NCBI RefSeq assembly: GCF_013166605.1
Contig: NZ_JABKKF010000005.1
Coordinates: 206,596 to 270,595, forward strand
Direction of reading: 5' to 3'
Origin: Xylanibacter muris
GTDB lineage: Bacteria > Bacteroidota > Bacteroidia > Bacteroidales > Bacteroidaceae
Length of the DNA: 64,000 bases
This document shows positions 1 to 9,477 of the stretch, in pieces. Numbering within the stretch: the stretch's first letter is position 1; each line of letters starts with the position of its first letter. Both the position numbers and the translations under genes were made by a program. The notes beneath the pieces are model-generated. The model was given only the letters and a program-made list of their open reading frames with translations. It ran no database searches and was not told where the DNA came from.

Positions 1-1
1 T

Positions 2-1993
2 TCGGGCGGAAGTCCGGTCAGGAGCGTTGTGGAGTCTGAGGCCGACAGCGTTTCATCCGGACCGGTATCCGACAGTGTGTACAGCATAAAGGAAGTGGAG
101 ATTACCGCAGTCCGCAGCCGTCGCGATGTCATTCCCATGCAGAAGCTTGACGGAAAGGAACTTGAGAAACTCTCATCCCATTCGGTGGCTGATGCATTGA
201 GATATTTTTCCGGACTCCAGGTGAAAGACTATGGAGGAGTAGGAGGAATAAAAACTGTGAACATACGCAGTATGGGAACAAATCATCTCGGTGTGTTTTA
301 CGATGGCGTTGAGTTGGGCAATGCCCAGAACGGGCAAATAGACTTAGGGCAGTTTTCGCTCGATAATGTAGATGAGATAAGCCTTTACAACGGTCAGAAA
401 AGTCAGATATTCCAGTCGGCCGCAGACTTCGGAAATGCCGGTTCGGTGTATATCAGGACGCGGCGTCCGTCATTCGGCACGCGTAATAATAACGTCAAGG
501 CAAAATTCAGATATGCTTCGAGCGATACATATAAAGGTTCCTTGCTCTATGAATGCAGACTATCCAAGTCTTTGTCCGCCTCTGTGAATGTGGGAGCTTT
601 GTCGTCGAGCGGAAAGTATAAATTCAGATACAGACGTATGAATATGGACGGCACCACAGCATACGATACCACGGCAATACGGCAAAACGGTGATATTTGG
701 GCTTTCCGTGGCGAGGCGAATGTTTTCGGACTTGTCGACCGTGGCAGCTGGAGTGCAAAACTTTACACATATCATTCGGAGCGTGGAATACCCGGTGCCA
801 TTGTCAACAATGTGTGGAGGAGGGGAGAGCGGCAGTGGGATCACAATACTTTCGGTCAGGTGTCATTACAGAAAACGCTGACACCGCGGATGGACACCAA
901 ACTGAAGATGAAATATGCCTATTATGACACACACTATGTGAATAACGACACTACACAGATGCCGGTCGACAATACATACCGTCAGCAGGAGATATACGTA
1001 TCCACGGCCAATGTATACGAGATATCGAGAGGATGGAGCGCGTCATTGTCATACGATTTCAAATGGAACAGACTCGACAGCGACATGCGTAACTTTGTGA
1101 ATCCCAGGCGTTATCAGAATATGGCATCGCTTGCAACAGCCTTTGACAGCAGAACCGTTACCGCTCAGGCCAGCTTGCTTGCGACATTCGTTAAGGACCA
1201 TACCGACATAGGCATGTCGCAGCCGGCAAGACACGAATACACTCCGGCTCTGTTTGTGAGCGTGCGTCCGATGGGCAATGACATGCTTACGCTGAGGGCA
1301 TACGCAAAGAAAAGCTTCCGTATGCCGACATTCAACGATCTTTACTATACGGATATAGGCAATGCCATGCTCAAGCCTGAGGCTGCGCTTCAGTATGACT
1401 TGGGGTTCACGTTGGGGCGCAACGACGGCCGCGGCCTGTTGAAAGCCATGTCGATTCAGGCCGACATGTATTACAATTCAATACATGACAAGATTGTGGC
1501 GTATCCGAAGGGGCAGCAGTTCCGCTGGACAATGCTCAATCTCGGACGCGTGCATATAACAGGTGTCGATGTGTCGGCAGGAGCTACGGCATCACCGGTA
1601 CGCAATCTCACGCTTACATCGCGCATACAGTATACGTATCAGAAGGCCATAGACGTGACAGACCCTGCCGATACCTATTACCGAAATCAAATACCGTATA
1701 TTCCATGGCATAGCGGTTCGTTTCTGATGTCGTTGTCTTATATGGGCTTCGACATGAACTACAGCTTCATATATGCAGGTGAGCGTTACAGCCAGAAAGA
1801 GAACATACGTTATAATTATCTCCAGCCGTGGTATACAAGTGACATTAGTTTTACATACAAGTGTTGTATCGCAGGCATTTCCTGGCGCATGACGGTTGAG
1901 GTGAACAACCTTTTCAGCCAGGACTATGATGTGATTCTCAACTATCCTATGCCCAAGCGTAATTATGGTATAACGCTTGAGGCAAGTTTATGA
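2..1993 (+). CDS. btuB: TonB-dependent outer-membrane receptor, BtuB-like (5' end outside window)
   Basis: The frame is open from the window edge, so the true start and signal peptide lie to the left; the GTG at 29 is only an internal candidate. The visible 660 or so residues hold a plug domain (EITAVRSRRD near the beginning, then VADALRYFSG, NIRSMGTNH and VFYDGVELG) followed by a long beta-barrel ending in GITLEASL. Such proteins import bulky ligands across the outer membrane with TonB energy. The corrinoid assignment rests on context: the gene is followed 21 bases later by a BtuG-like lipoprotein and then a DUF4465 protein, the usual partners in Bacteroidota B12 loci. The barrel alone does not fix the ligand. 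Any cobalamin riboswitch would lie upstream and cannot be seen. Confidence 0.8.
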   Translation, partial: SGGSPVRSVVESEADSVSSGPVSDSVYSIKEVEITAVRSRRDVIPMQKLDGKELEKLSSHSVADALRYFSGLQVKDYGGVGGIKTVNIRSMGTNHLGVFYDGVELGNAQNGQIDLGQFSLDNVDEISLYNGQKSQIFQSAADFGNAGSVYIRTRRPSFGTRNNNVKAKFRYASSDTYKGSLLYECRLSKSLSASVNVGALSSSGKYKFRYRRMNMDGTTAYDTTAIRQNGDIWAFRGEANVFGLVDRGSWSAKLYTYHSERGIPGAIVNNVWRRGERQWDHNTFGQVSLQKTLTPRMDTKLKMKYAYYDTHYVNNDTTQMPVDNTYRQQEIYVSTANVYEISRGWSASLSYDFKWNRLDSDMRNFVNPRRYQNMASLATAFDSRTVTAQASLLATFVKDHTDIGMSQPARHEYTPALFVSVRPMGNDMLTLRAYAKKSFRMPTFNDLYYTDIGNAMLKPEAALQYDLGFTLGRNDGRGLLKAMSIQADMYYNSIHDKIVAYPKGQQFRWTMLNLGRVHITGVDVSAGATASPVRNLTLTSRIQYTYQKAIDVTDPADTYYRNQIPYIPWHSGSFLMSLSYMGFDMNYSFIYAGERYSQKENIRYNYLQPWYTSDISFTYKCCIAGISWRMTVEVNNLFSQDYDVILNYPMPKRNYGITLEASL

Positions 1994-2014
1994 TAATGAT
2001 AAAAGAGAACAGAT

Positions 2015-3229
2015 ATGGAAACCGGAATTTTTTATAAGCGTGTATTGAAGGCATTGTCTTATCCATATAATAATGTATGGATGGTATTTGTGGTATTTCT
2101 ACTTATGGCTTCATGCCGCGGAGACGAGTATGTGATGTATTCTGAGACAGAAGATTCCGGTATGTCGGTGTATTCGGAAGGAATAAAGGGTATGTATGTT
2201 CTTAATGAGGGAAACATGGGGTCAAACAAGTGTACGCTTGATTATCTTGACCTTTCCGGTCAGGAAACGACAGGCCTGTATTACCGTAACATTTATGCTG
2301 AGCGTAATCCCGGTGAAGTGAAGGAACTTGGCGACGTGGGTAATGACATTGGCGTATACGGCAGCAGGCTGTGGATGGTGATAAACATTTCAAATAAGGT
2401 GGAAGTGGCCGATGCGTTTTCAGCGAGAAAGATAGGAAAGACAGATATTCCAAACTGCCGGTATCTGGCATTCAAAGACGGTTACGCCTATGTAAGCTCA
2501 TACGTGGGACCGGTGGAACTTGGTGGCAAGGGGCGTCTTGGGCGAGTATATAAGGTGGATACCCTCACCTTGAAGAAGACGGATTCGGTCACGGTTGGCT
2601 TTCAGCCCGAAGAGATGGCCATTGTCGGTAATAAGATGTATGTGGCCAACAGCGGTGGCTACAACAGCAGGGGGTATGACCGTACCGTGAGCGTGATAGA
2701 TCTTGAGACGTTCAGGGAAGAGCGTAAGATAGACGTGGCGGTAAATCTCCACCGCTGTCGTTCCGACCGTTACGGACAGGTGTGGGTGACTTCACGCGGT
2801 GACTATTTTGACAATCCGGAAAGACTTTATGTCATGGAAGATGCCGGAGGCAGGGGGATGGTGAAGGCAGACTCGTTAGACGTGACCGTCACGGATATGT
2901 GCATAGTGGGCGACTCACTGTACTATATAGGTGTGAGCCAGATGTATAATTCGGATTACGGAACATTCTCTTCCGGTATCATCAATGTCAGGACGAGACA
3001 GGTCGTGTCCGAATCGCTTTCGTCATCTCCGGAATTTATGAAGATGAAAAAGCCATACGGAATAATCGTTAATCCCGTTTCGAGAGACTTCTACGTAATG
3101 GACGCTAAAGATTATGTGTCGAGCGGTTCGCTGTTGCACTTTGATTCCAATGGAGTGTTCGATATAAGCATAAGGACGGGGGACATACCTGGGTGTGCCG
3201 CATTCGTTACGGAAAAAAGGAAAAATTAA
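2015..3229 (+). CDS. btuG: BtuG-like surface lipoprotein, beta-propeller (DUF5074/YncE type)
   Basis: A 404-residue lipoprotein. A hydrophobic stretch (about residues 21-33) ends in the lipobox LMAS-Cys34 and is followed by acidic residues (GDE), as in surface-exported Bacteroidota lipoproteins. The rest consists of repeating blade-like segments (GMYVLNEGNMGSN, MAIVGNKMYVANSGG, RTVSVIDLETF) typical of seven-bladed propellers. In Bacteroides, BtuG captures cobalamin with very high affinity on the cell surface and hands it to BtuB. The gene sits 21 bases behind the TonB receptor and 6 bases before the next gene, so all three are probably one transcript. The family call is from motifs and context; ligand specificity is inferred. 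Confidence 0.75.
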   Translation: METGIFYKRVLKALSYPYNNVWMVFVVFLLMASCRGDEYVMYSETEDSGMSVYSEGIKGMYVLNEGNMGSNKCTLDYLDLSGQETTGLYYRNIYAERNPGEVKELGDVGNDIGVYGSRLWMVINISNKVEVADAFSARKIGKTDIPNCRYLAFKDGYAYVSSYVGPVELGGKGRLGRVYKVDTLTLKKTDSVTVGFQPEEMAIVGNKMYVANSGGYNSRGYDRTVSVIDLETFREERKIDVAVNLHRCRSDRYGQVWVTSRGDYFDNPERLYVMEDAGGRGMVKADSLDVTVTDMCIVGDSLYYIGVSQMYNSDYGTFSSGIINVRTRQVVSESLSSSPEFMKMKKPYGIIVNPVSRDFYVMDAKDYVSSGSLLHFDSNGVFDISIRTGDIPGCAAFVTEKRKN

Positions 3230-3235
3230 TAATCA

Positions 3236-5041
3236 ATGGTATATATGAATAAGGTATTACTGAATTTATCATTGGCATTGACAATGCCATTTGCCGCCGT
3301 GACAACCGGTGGAAACGCAATTGCCCAGACGGGCACGGACGGAAAGTATTCGAAATACATAAAGGCTGTGGACGAGTACGTGCCTGCACCCGGACAGTTT
3401 GTGAATGTATATCCGGAGTATTCTGAAGGTGACGATGCTGAGGCTATGGCAGCTAAATGTACTGAAATGATAGCCGGCAACAACCGCGGAATGGTATCTC
3501 TCGGAGGGTTTGGAGGATATATTACGTTTCATTTCGACCATAGCGTTGCAAACGTGCGCGGTCATAACGACATATATATTGCAGGCAACGCTACTGCCTC
3601 ATTGTTTGAGGGATATGGCAAATTGGGAGGAAGTGCCGAGCCTGGGATTGTGATGGTGTCGCGAGACGATAACGGCAACGGATTGCCTGATGACAAATGG
3701 TATGAGCTAAGAGGCAGTGCCGACACCGACAGCTCGGCAAGTGTTAAGTTTGGATATGGTATCACATACAGATATGATGCGATGAAGGATGTGGCATGGA
3801 CCGACAATATGGGCGGTTCAGGCTATGTGCTACGGAACAATGTGCACAAACAGGAGTATTACCCGCTTTGGCTGACAGGAAGCGACCTTTCTTTCAAAGG
3901 GACGCTCCTTCCTGAAAATGCAGTGGATACCGACGGTGCCGGACGCCAGTGGGTACTTATGTTCTACCGCTATGGATATGTGGACAATAAGCCGAACAAC
4001 GATTCCACGGCATGCAGTTTCAATATAGACTGGGCAGTGGATGAGAACCGTAATCCTGTGTATCTCGATAAGATAGATTTTGTTAGGGTGTATTGTGCTG
4101 CAAACCAAAACTGCGGATGGGTAGGAGAGGTGTCTACTGAGATTACAAATGCCTTCGACCTTCATCTTGACGAGTCAGTGGCACGTATGAACGGAGCAGA
4201 CTCCGAACGTGCGGTCACGGCAACATTTGAGAATCTTACCCTCAATGACGGTGGCGCATGGTGCGGTCCTGATATTACGGGGCGTCCTGTTACGGGAGAT
4301 TACGGCGACAGTCAGCTTGAAGGGACTTTTGCCAGCGGAACATATTCTTTCAGCAATAATTATAGTCTTGATTGGGGGTCATGGAGCGGATTCGCATATT
4401 CTGCAAGCACCGACACCAAATATGAGACGCTTGCCGACCAGTATAACTGTGCCGTCGGTTCGGGATATGACGGCTCAAAGACCTTTGTCGTGGCAAATAA
4501 TACAGGTATGATAAAAGTACTCAACAAGGCTGACGGTGACATTGTACGAGGACTTTACATCACAAATTCCGCATATACTCTCAATTCTATAAAGAACGGT
4601 GACGCATATTCAAAGAAGTTCGGGGAAGGCGACTTCTTCAAGGTGATATTCACCGGTGTCCATGCCGACGGTACAGAGTCATGTGTGGAATATTATCTTG
4701 CCGACTACCGTTCGCCTGTGGTGTCAGAACGGTATTATGTCGACACATGGAGATGGGTTGACCTTACGTCTCTCGGCAAGGTGGTGAGCATAAGATTTAC
4801 TCTCGACGGTTCGGATAAGAGTGCATGGGGACTCAATACCCCGTCTTATTTCTGTATGGATAATTTCAACGGTGAGGATGACGGCACGGGAATATCCGGT
4901 CCGCTTGCCGGTTACGGTGATGCCTGTGTATATGAAATAGAGCGTTATACTCTTGACGGAAAACTTGTGGCCGCACCTATACAGGGTGTGAATATCATAA
5001 AGATGAGCGACGGGACAACCAGAAAGATCCTTGTGAGGTAG
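3236..5041 (+). CDS. Secreted DUF4465 protein of B12 locus, BtuH-like candidate
   Basis: A 601-residue exported protein. The first ATG at 3236 and a second at 3245 (MNKVLLNLSLAL) both precede a type I signal sequence. Residues about 60-320 form one domain with a calcium-loop-like motif (RDDNGNGLPDDKWYEL). Residues about 330-560 look like DUF4465 (ATFENLTLND, SGYDGSKTFVVAN, VDTWRWVDLTSLG). The tail (TLDGKLVAAP ... GTTRKILVR) resembles the short C-terminal sorting tails of this group. The position directly after btuB and btuG suggests an accessory corrinoid-binding surface protein; BtuH proteins of Bacteroides occupy this place. Family membership in BtuH is inference from context and DUF4465, not from a known binding residue. 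Confidence 0.6.
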   Translation: MVYMNKVLLNLSLALTMPFAAVTTGGNAIAQTGTDGKYSKYIKAVDEYVPAPGQFVNVYPEYSEGDDAEAMAAKCTEMIAGNNRGMVSLGGFGGYITFHFDHSVANVRGHNDIYIAGNATASLFEGYGKLGGSAEPGIVMVSRDDNGNGLPDDKWYELRGSADTDSSASVKFGYGITYRYDAMKDVAWTDNMGGSGYVLRNNVHKQEYYPLWLTGSDLSFKGTLLPENAVDTDGAGRQWVLMFYRYGYVDNKPNNDSTACSFNIDWAVDENRNPVYLDKIDFVRVYCAANQNCGWVGEVSTEITNAFDLHLDESVARMNGADSERAVTATFENLTLNDGGAWCGPDITGRPVTGDYGDSQLEGTFASGTYSFSNNYSLDWGSWSGFAYSASTDTKYETLADQYNCAVGSGYDGSKTFVVANNTGMIKVLNKADGDIVRGLYITNSAYTLNSIKNGDAYSKKFGEGDFFKVIFTGVHADGTESCVEYYLADYRSPVVSERYYVDTWRWVDLTSLGKVVSIRFTLDGSDKSAWGLNTPSYFCMDNFNGEDDGTGISGPLAGYGDACVYEIERYTLDGKLVAAPIQGVNIIKMSDGTTRKILVR

Positions 5042-5208
5042 TTTAGGCCATATTCTCATAGAGGCTTGACACGATTCGGCTGCAGTTACCGCCTGGCGGT
5101 GTCTGCAGCCGTTTCTTATGATTCTTTCATTATTCTTTTCATTTCTCATTTGAAAAACTCCGTATTCTTCACTTTTGAAGTGATATGGCGCGTTTTCTTT
5201 TCATTTTC

Positions 5209-5239
5209 TTTGCAGTTCAGGTAAAAATATTTATCTTTG
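5209..5239 (+). promoter_or_regulatory. Bacteroidota-type promoter ahead of AraC gene
   Basis: A -33 box TTTG at 5209-5212 and a -7 box TATCTTTG at 5232-5239 are separated by 19 bases, matching the Bacteroides sigma factor consensus. A small dyad (TCACTT-TTG-AAGTGA, 5169-5183) lies just upstream and could bind a regulator. The expected transcript starts near 5246 with a leader of about 70 bases. Confidence 0.6.
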
Positions 5240-5317
5240 TAGACAATGAGTGAAACAGACGGCAGATAACTATATACATGTATAGCCTCATTGCCTGTCA
5301 AAAAACGGAAATGATGT

Positions 5318-6196
5318 ATGCAAAGAAGTCGATATCTTGTTGCGAATGAAAGAGACCTCCTTTGGGGACTGACTATAAGTACTGTCGGTTACGAGGAACT
5401 TGAGCCAGGCGACCCATATCCAACGTTAGGGCATGCCGACGGCTATTACTTTAAATTGGACGAGGGGCGTGTCTTGAATGAATATCAGCTTCTTTATGTC
5501 CTTGAGGGTGAGGGAGTCCTTTCGACCAACAGGCAGAAAGAGGTTGTCCTTCATGAAGGAGATTTGTTTCTTCTGTTTCCAGGGGAATGGCATACTTATC
5601 ATCCGGGCGACAAGACGGGATGGAAGAGCTATTGGATAGGCTTCCGCGGAAAGAATATGGACGACCGCGTTTCTGCCGGCTTCCTTTCTCCGGATAAGCC
5701 GATATATCATGTAGGTTTTTCCACGGCTGTTGTAGGACTCTACGATTCCGCACTCAATGCGGCCTTTGAAGAGAAGGCATACACCAATCAGCTTCTTGCC
5801 GGCATTGTCAACCATCTTTTGGGGTTGATGTATTCTCTTGAACGGAATATTGTACTCAGTAAGAATCAGATGCATGTAAATATGATAAGGCGTGCACAGC
5901 TGAGAGTGAGGGAGGCTTTGGAGAGCAGCCTTACGATACAGGAAGTGGCGGAGGAATTGGGCATGAGCTATTCTAATTTCAGAAAGCTCTTCAAGGAATA
6001 TACCGGTATCAGTCCTGCTGTATATCAACAGGATTTGAGGCTTCAGCGTGCAAAAGAGCTCTTGACTACAACAAATATGAGTATAAAGGAAATAGCATAC
6101 CAGCTGAATTTTGATTCACCGGATTATTTCTCGGCAAAGTTTAAGGCAAAGACAGGCAGAAAGCCGAGTGAGATGCGGAATGTGGTCGTGAAATAA
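5318..6196 (+). CDS. AraC-family transcriptional regulator
   Basis: A 292-residue regulator. Residues about 20-130 form a cupin-like ligand-sensing domain (LLYVLEGEGVLS, LHEGDLFLLFPGEWHTYHP, WIGFRG). Residues about 190-290 hold two helix-turn-helix motifs of the AraC/XylS type (TIQEVAEELGMSYSNFRKLFK and SIKEIAYQLNFDSPDYFSAKF) with the family signature near the end. Proteins of this form usually control sugar-use genes. The gene stands alone with its own promoter and ends in a strong hairpin shared with the convergent HAD gene, so its target cannot be read from an operon; the pectin genes further right are possible but unproven. Confidence 0.9.
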   Translation: MQRSRYLVANERDLLWGLTISTVGYEELEPGDPYPTLGHADGYYFKLDEGRVLNEYQLLYVLEGEGVLSTNRQKEVVLHEGDLFLLFPGEWHTYHPGDKTGWKSYWIGFRGKNMDDRVSAGFLSPDKPIYHVGFSTAVVGLYDSALNAAFEEKAYTNQLLAGIVNHLLGLMYSLERNIVLSKNQMHVNMIRRAQLRVREALESSLTIQEVAEELGMSYSNFRKLFKEYTGISPAVYQQDLRLQRAKELLTTTNMSIKEIAYQLNFDSPDYFSAKFKAKTGRKPSEMRNVVVK

Positions 6197-6224
6197 AGAA
6201 AATGCCAGTGGCGGCATGGAATAA

Positions 6225-6271
6225 CAGGAGGCGGAATCCCCATATCCATATTCGGGGATTTCCGCCTCCTG
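6225..6271. terminator. Strong bidirectional hairpin between convergent genes
   Basis: CAGGAGGCGGAA (6225-6236) pairs perfectly with TTCCGCCTCCTG (6260-6271), and an inner CCCC/GGGG (6238-6241/6254-6257) extends the stem after one T-T mismatch. It lies between the araC-type gene and the convergent HAD gene. A second, smaller hairpin (ATGCC/GGCAT, 6202-6217) precedes it. No long T-run follows, as is common for Bacteroidota terminators. Confidence 0.75.
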
Positions 6272-6309
6272 CAATATTACCGTATAATATGCCATGACCG
6301 TAGAATATC

Positions 6310-7044
6310 TTAAGGGTATTGCCGGTAAACCGAAAGTTCTTCCCATTTGTCCCTGAAGTCAGGAATACTCGGGAATATAATGTCTGCGCCTTCGTTTTTT
6401 AAGTCTGAGTCTGGCAGCGGTCCTGTGTTTACTGCCACGGTGAATATGTCTGCGGCCACGGCAGCCCTGACACCCAACGGAGCGTTTTCCACAACGATGG
6501 CTTCCCATGGCTTCACACCGGCTTTCTCCATGCCTTTCAGATAAGGTTCGGGGTGGGGCTTGCCTCTTGTCACATCGAAGCTTGACACTATAAGTTCGTT
6601 TCTTACCAGACCCTCAAACTCTCTTTCAAGCTTTTCGAGTAGTGATTTCTGTCCGCTTCCCGTAACAACCACAATCTTCATGCCGTCACGTTTTATCTTT
6701 CTTTGCAGTTCAATCACTCCTTCCATTATTCCTGCTTCCGGGCACATTGAGAAGAAACGTGATTTCTCGCTATACATCTTTTGAGCCTCTTCGTCGGAGA
6801 GGTCGCGTCCCCATTGTTCCCTTGCAAGTAGCTTTATTGTTTCCACACCTCTCATACCTTCGTATGTATAGGCTTTTGCCTCAGGCATGTCGATTCCGAA
6901 ACCTTTCATTGACCGATGCCAGCTTTTGGCATGGTTTGGCATGGAGTCATATAAAACCCCGTCCATGTCAAAAAGAACGGCTTTGGGGCAGAATTGCCCA
7001 AAGCCGTGTCTTTTCATATAATTGTCTATCTCTTTTTTGAACAT
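6310..7044 (-). CDS. HAD-superfamily phosphatase (beta-phosphoglucomutase-like)
   Basis: A 244-residue haloacid-dehalogenase hydrolase. Motif I is FDMDGVLYDS with the catalytic aspartates at about residues 26 and 28; motif II is VVTGSG; motif III is the lysine of RGKPHPEPY; motif IV is VVENAPLGVRAA. A helical cap lies at about residues 40-110. These enzymes remove or move phosphate on small sugars; the exact substrate is not visible. It is the last gene of a minus-strand run lysS-gpsA-pgi-HAD, 9 bases behind pgi, which fits a role in sugar phosphate housekeeping. A second ATG at residue 11 is an alternative start. Confidence 0.85.
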   Translation of the reverse strand: MFKKEIDNYMKRHGFGQFCPKAVLFDMDGVLYDSMPNHAKSWHRSMKGFGIDMPEAKAYTYEGMRGVETIKLLAREQWGRDLSDEEAQKMYSEKSRFFSMCPEAGIMEGVIELQRKIKRDGMKIVVVTGSGQKSLLEKLEREFEGLVRNELIVSSFDVTRGKPHPEPYLKGMEKAGVKPWEAIVVENAPLGVRAAVAADIFTVAVNTGPLPDSDLKNEGADIIFPSIPDFRDKWEELSVYRQYP

Positions 7045-7053
7045 ATACGTCGG

Positions 7054-8415
7054 TTAGTTTTCTTTTGCCAGCCGTTCCTTGATAGCCTTGCTGTCTGCTT
7101 CATATCCGGGTTTGTCGAGCAGGGCAAACATGTTTTTCTTGTATGCCTCTACTCCCGGCTGGTTAAATGGATTGACACCGAGAATTAGTCCGCTCATACC
7201 GCATGCGACTTCAAAGAAATATATGAGCTGTCCGAGGTAGTACTCGTTCAGTTCAGGAACACTGATGCGGATGTTTGGCACACCACCGTCGACATGGGCC
7301 AGTCTTGTTCCGAGTTCGGCCATCTTGTTTACCTCGTCAACCCTCTTGCCTGCAAGGAAGTTAAGACCGTCGAGATTCTCTTCATCTTCAGGGAACAGCA
7401 TGGTCTTTGCCGTCTTCTCAATGCTGATTACGGTCTCATAAATGGTGCGTTCTCCCTCCTGAATCCACTGTCCCATGGAATGGAGGTCGGTAGTGAAGTC
7501 GCATGAAGCGGGGAATATGCCCTTGTTGTCCTTTCCCTCGCTTTCTCCGAACAGCTGTTTCCACCATTCGCTTATGAAGTGAAGTTTGGGCTGGTAGTTT
7601 ACCATTATTTCGATTTTCTTTCCTGCCTTTGCATAGAGACCGTTTCGTACGGCTGCATATACGGCTGCCGGATTCTCTTCAAACGGAACATCAGTACCAC
7701 ATGATTTTTCCATATCTGCGGCACCCTTTACAAGTGCCTCGATGTCAAATCCAGCACATGCTATGGGCAACAGTCCTACGGGAGTCAGTACAGAGAAGCG
7801 GCCGCCTACGTTATCGGGTATTACAAATGTTTTGTAACCCTCTTTGTCGGCTGCCGCACGCGCGGCACCCTTACATGCGTCAGTTACGGCCACAATCACC
7901 TTTTTTGCCTCTTCCTTTCCGCGTTGTGCCTCACATTGTTTTTTCAGCAGGCGGAATGTGAGGGCAGTCTCTGTCGTTGTTCCGGATTTTGATATGTTTA
8001 TAACACCGAATTTCTTGTTTTTGAGATATTCGGAAAGCTCTGCAAGATAATCCTCTCCAATATTATTTCCGGCAAACAGGATGTTTGGGTTTTTCCTGTC
8101 ATCATTTACGAGCCATGCGAAAGAGTTGCTGAGAGCCTCTATTACCGCACGTGCTCCAAGGTAACTGCCACCGATACCGGCAACAACCACAACTTCGCAA
8201 TTTTTACGCAAAACCTCTGCACAATCCTGAATCTCCTTCAGAAAGTCAGGTGTTATTTCAGACGGAAGGTGGAGCCATCCGAGAAAATCGTTACCGGGGC
8301 AACTGCCGTTTTCAAGTGCCTCACGGGCGGCTTTTACTGCCGGCTCGTATGCTTTCACAGTTCCTTCTGAAAGAAACTGGGCAGCTTTAGTGATGTCTAA
8401 GCTGATACTTTTCAT
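7054..8415 (-). CDS. pgi: Glucose-6-phosphate isomerase
   Basis: A 453-residue cytoplasmic enzyme interconverting glucose 6-phosphate and fructose 6-phosphate. The sugar-isomerase folds are clear: [16 protein letters not shown] near residue 80, [11 protein letters not shown] near 140, [14 protein letters not shown] near 205, and the signature segment [18 protein letters not shown] towards the C terminus. The length fits the short bacterial Pgi class. It sits between gpsA (42 bases upstream) and the HAD phosphatase (9 bases downstream), so the four minus-strand genes are probably co-transcribed with lysS. Confidence 0.97.
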   Translation of the reverse strand: MKSISLDITKAAQFLSEGTVKAYEPAVKAAREALENGSCPGNDFLGWLHLPSEITPDFLKEIQDCAEVLRKNCEVVVVAGIGGSYLGARAVIEALSNSFAWLVNDDRKNPNILFAGNNIGEDYLAELSEYLKNKKFGVINISKSGTTTETALTFRLLKKQCEAQRGKEEAKKVIVAVTDACKGAARAAADKEGYKTFVIPDNVGGRFSVLTPVGLLPIACAGFDIEALVKGAADMEKSCGTDVPFEENPAAVYAAVRNGLYAKAGKKIEIMVNYQPKLHFISEWWKQLFGESEGKDNKGIFPASCDFTTDLHSMGQWIQEGERTIYETVISIEKTAKTMLFPEDEENLDGLNFLAGKRVDEVNKMAELGTRLAHVDGGVPNIRISVPELNEYYLGQLIYFFEVACGMSGLILGVNPFNQPGVEAYKKNMFALLDKPGYEADSKAIKERLAKEN

Positions 8416-8457
8416 TGTTATTTTGAGTTTTAATTGTTAGGAAATCTTTTTTTTGTT

Positions 8458-9453
8458 CTATCTGAAAGAGTCTGTAAGCAGCTTTATCTCTATCTGCGGA
8501 CTTATACGCTCATACAGTATGTTATAAACGGCATCGAGGATTGGCATGTTCACATGCATGTGACGGTTTATCTCCTTCATACACTTTGTGCCGAAGAATC
8601 CTTCGGCAATCATTTCCATTTCTATCTGTGCGCTTTTAACACTGTATCCTTTGCCTATCATGCTTCCGAAAGTCCTGTTGCGGGAGAAATTGCTGTATCC
8701 GGTGACAAGCAGGTCACCGAGATATGCCGAGTCGTACACGTTTCTTTCTACCGGATGCACCGCTTTTAGGAATCTTGACATTTCCTGAACAGCGTTTGCC
8801 ATAAGCACAGCCTGGAAGTTGTCACCGAACTTCAATCCGCTGCATATTCCTGCAGCTATGGCATATACGTTCTTGAGTACCGAGGAGTACTCTATGCCCA
8901 AGACATCGTTGCTTGTTTTTGTCTTGATGTAATCGCTGACAAGAATGTTTGAAAAGGCTTCCGCCTTCTCTTTGTCGGAACAGGCTACTGTAAGATATGA
9001 AAGTCTTTCAAGTGCCACTTCTTCTGCGTGTGACGGTCCTCCGAGGCATGCGAGATTGTTGTATGGAACGTCATAAACCTGATGGAAGTATTCCGAGCAA
9101 ACAAGATTCTCATCCGGTACAATGCCCTTTATCGCTGTGATTACAAACTTGTCCTTAAGTCGCGTTTTCAGCTTTTTAAGGTGATTTTTAATGTATGGAG
9201 ACGGTGTTACGAACACGAGCGTGTCGTAGTTTTGCACAATCTTATTAATGTCGCTTGAGAATTCTATTTCATCTATGTTGAAATGTACGCTTGTCAGGTA
9301 GGCGGGATTGTGACCCACACGCCGGAAATCCTCTATACGGTCATCGCGGCGCATATACCATCCGATGTGACGGGTGTGCCCCACGACTATTTTTGCAATA
9401 GCCGTAGCCCAACTTCCACCTCCGATAATCGCTGTTTTTCCGCAATCGAACAT
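8458..9453 (-). CDS. gpsA: NAD(P)-dependent glycerol-3-phosphate dehydrogenase
   Basis: A 331-residue enzyme that reduces dihydroxyacetone phosphate to sn-glycerol 3-phosphate, the backbone of membrane phospholipids. The nucleotide-binding loop IGGGSWATAIAKI opens the protein. VTPSPYIK, ITAIKGIVPDE and CLGGPSHAEEVALE follow, and the catalytic lysine region SSVLKNVYAIAAGIC and LGDLLVTGYSNFSRNRTFG lie in the C-terminal half. The gene is 24 bases behind lysS and 42 bases before pgi, as in other Bacteroidales. Confidence 0.96.
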   Translation of the reverse strand: MFDCGKTAIIGGGSWATAIAKIVVGHTRHIGWYMRRDDRIEDFRRVGHNPAYLTSVHFNIDEIEFSSDINKIVQNYDTLVFVTPSPYIKNHLKKLKTRLKDKFVITAIKGIVPDENLVCSEYFHQVYDVPYNNLACLGGPSHAEEVALERLSYLTVACSDKEKAEAFSNILVSDYIKTKTSNDVLGIEYSSVLKNVYAIAAGICSGLKFGDNFQAVLMANAVQEMSRFLKAVHPVERNVYDSAYLGDLLVTGYSNFSRNRTFGSMIGKGYSVKSAQIEMEMIAEGFFGTKCMKEINRHMHVNMPILDAVYNILYERISPQIEIKLLTDSFR

Positions 9454-9477
9454 AATTCTTCTTTTGTTGCAGTCAAA

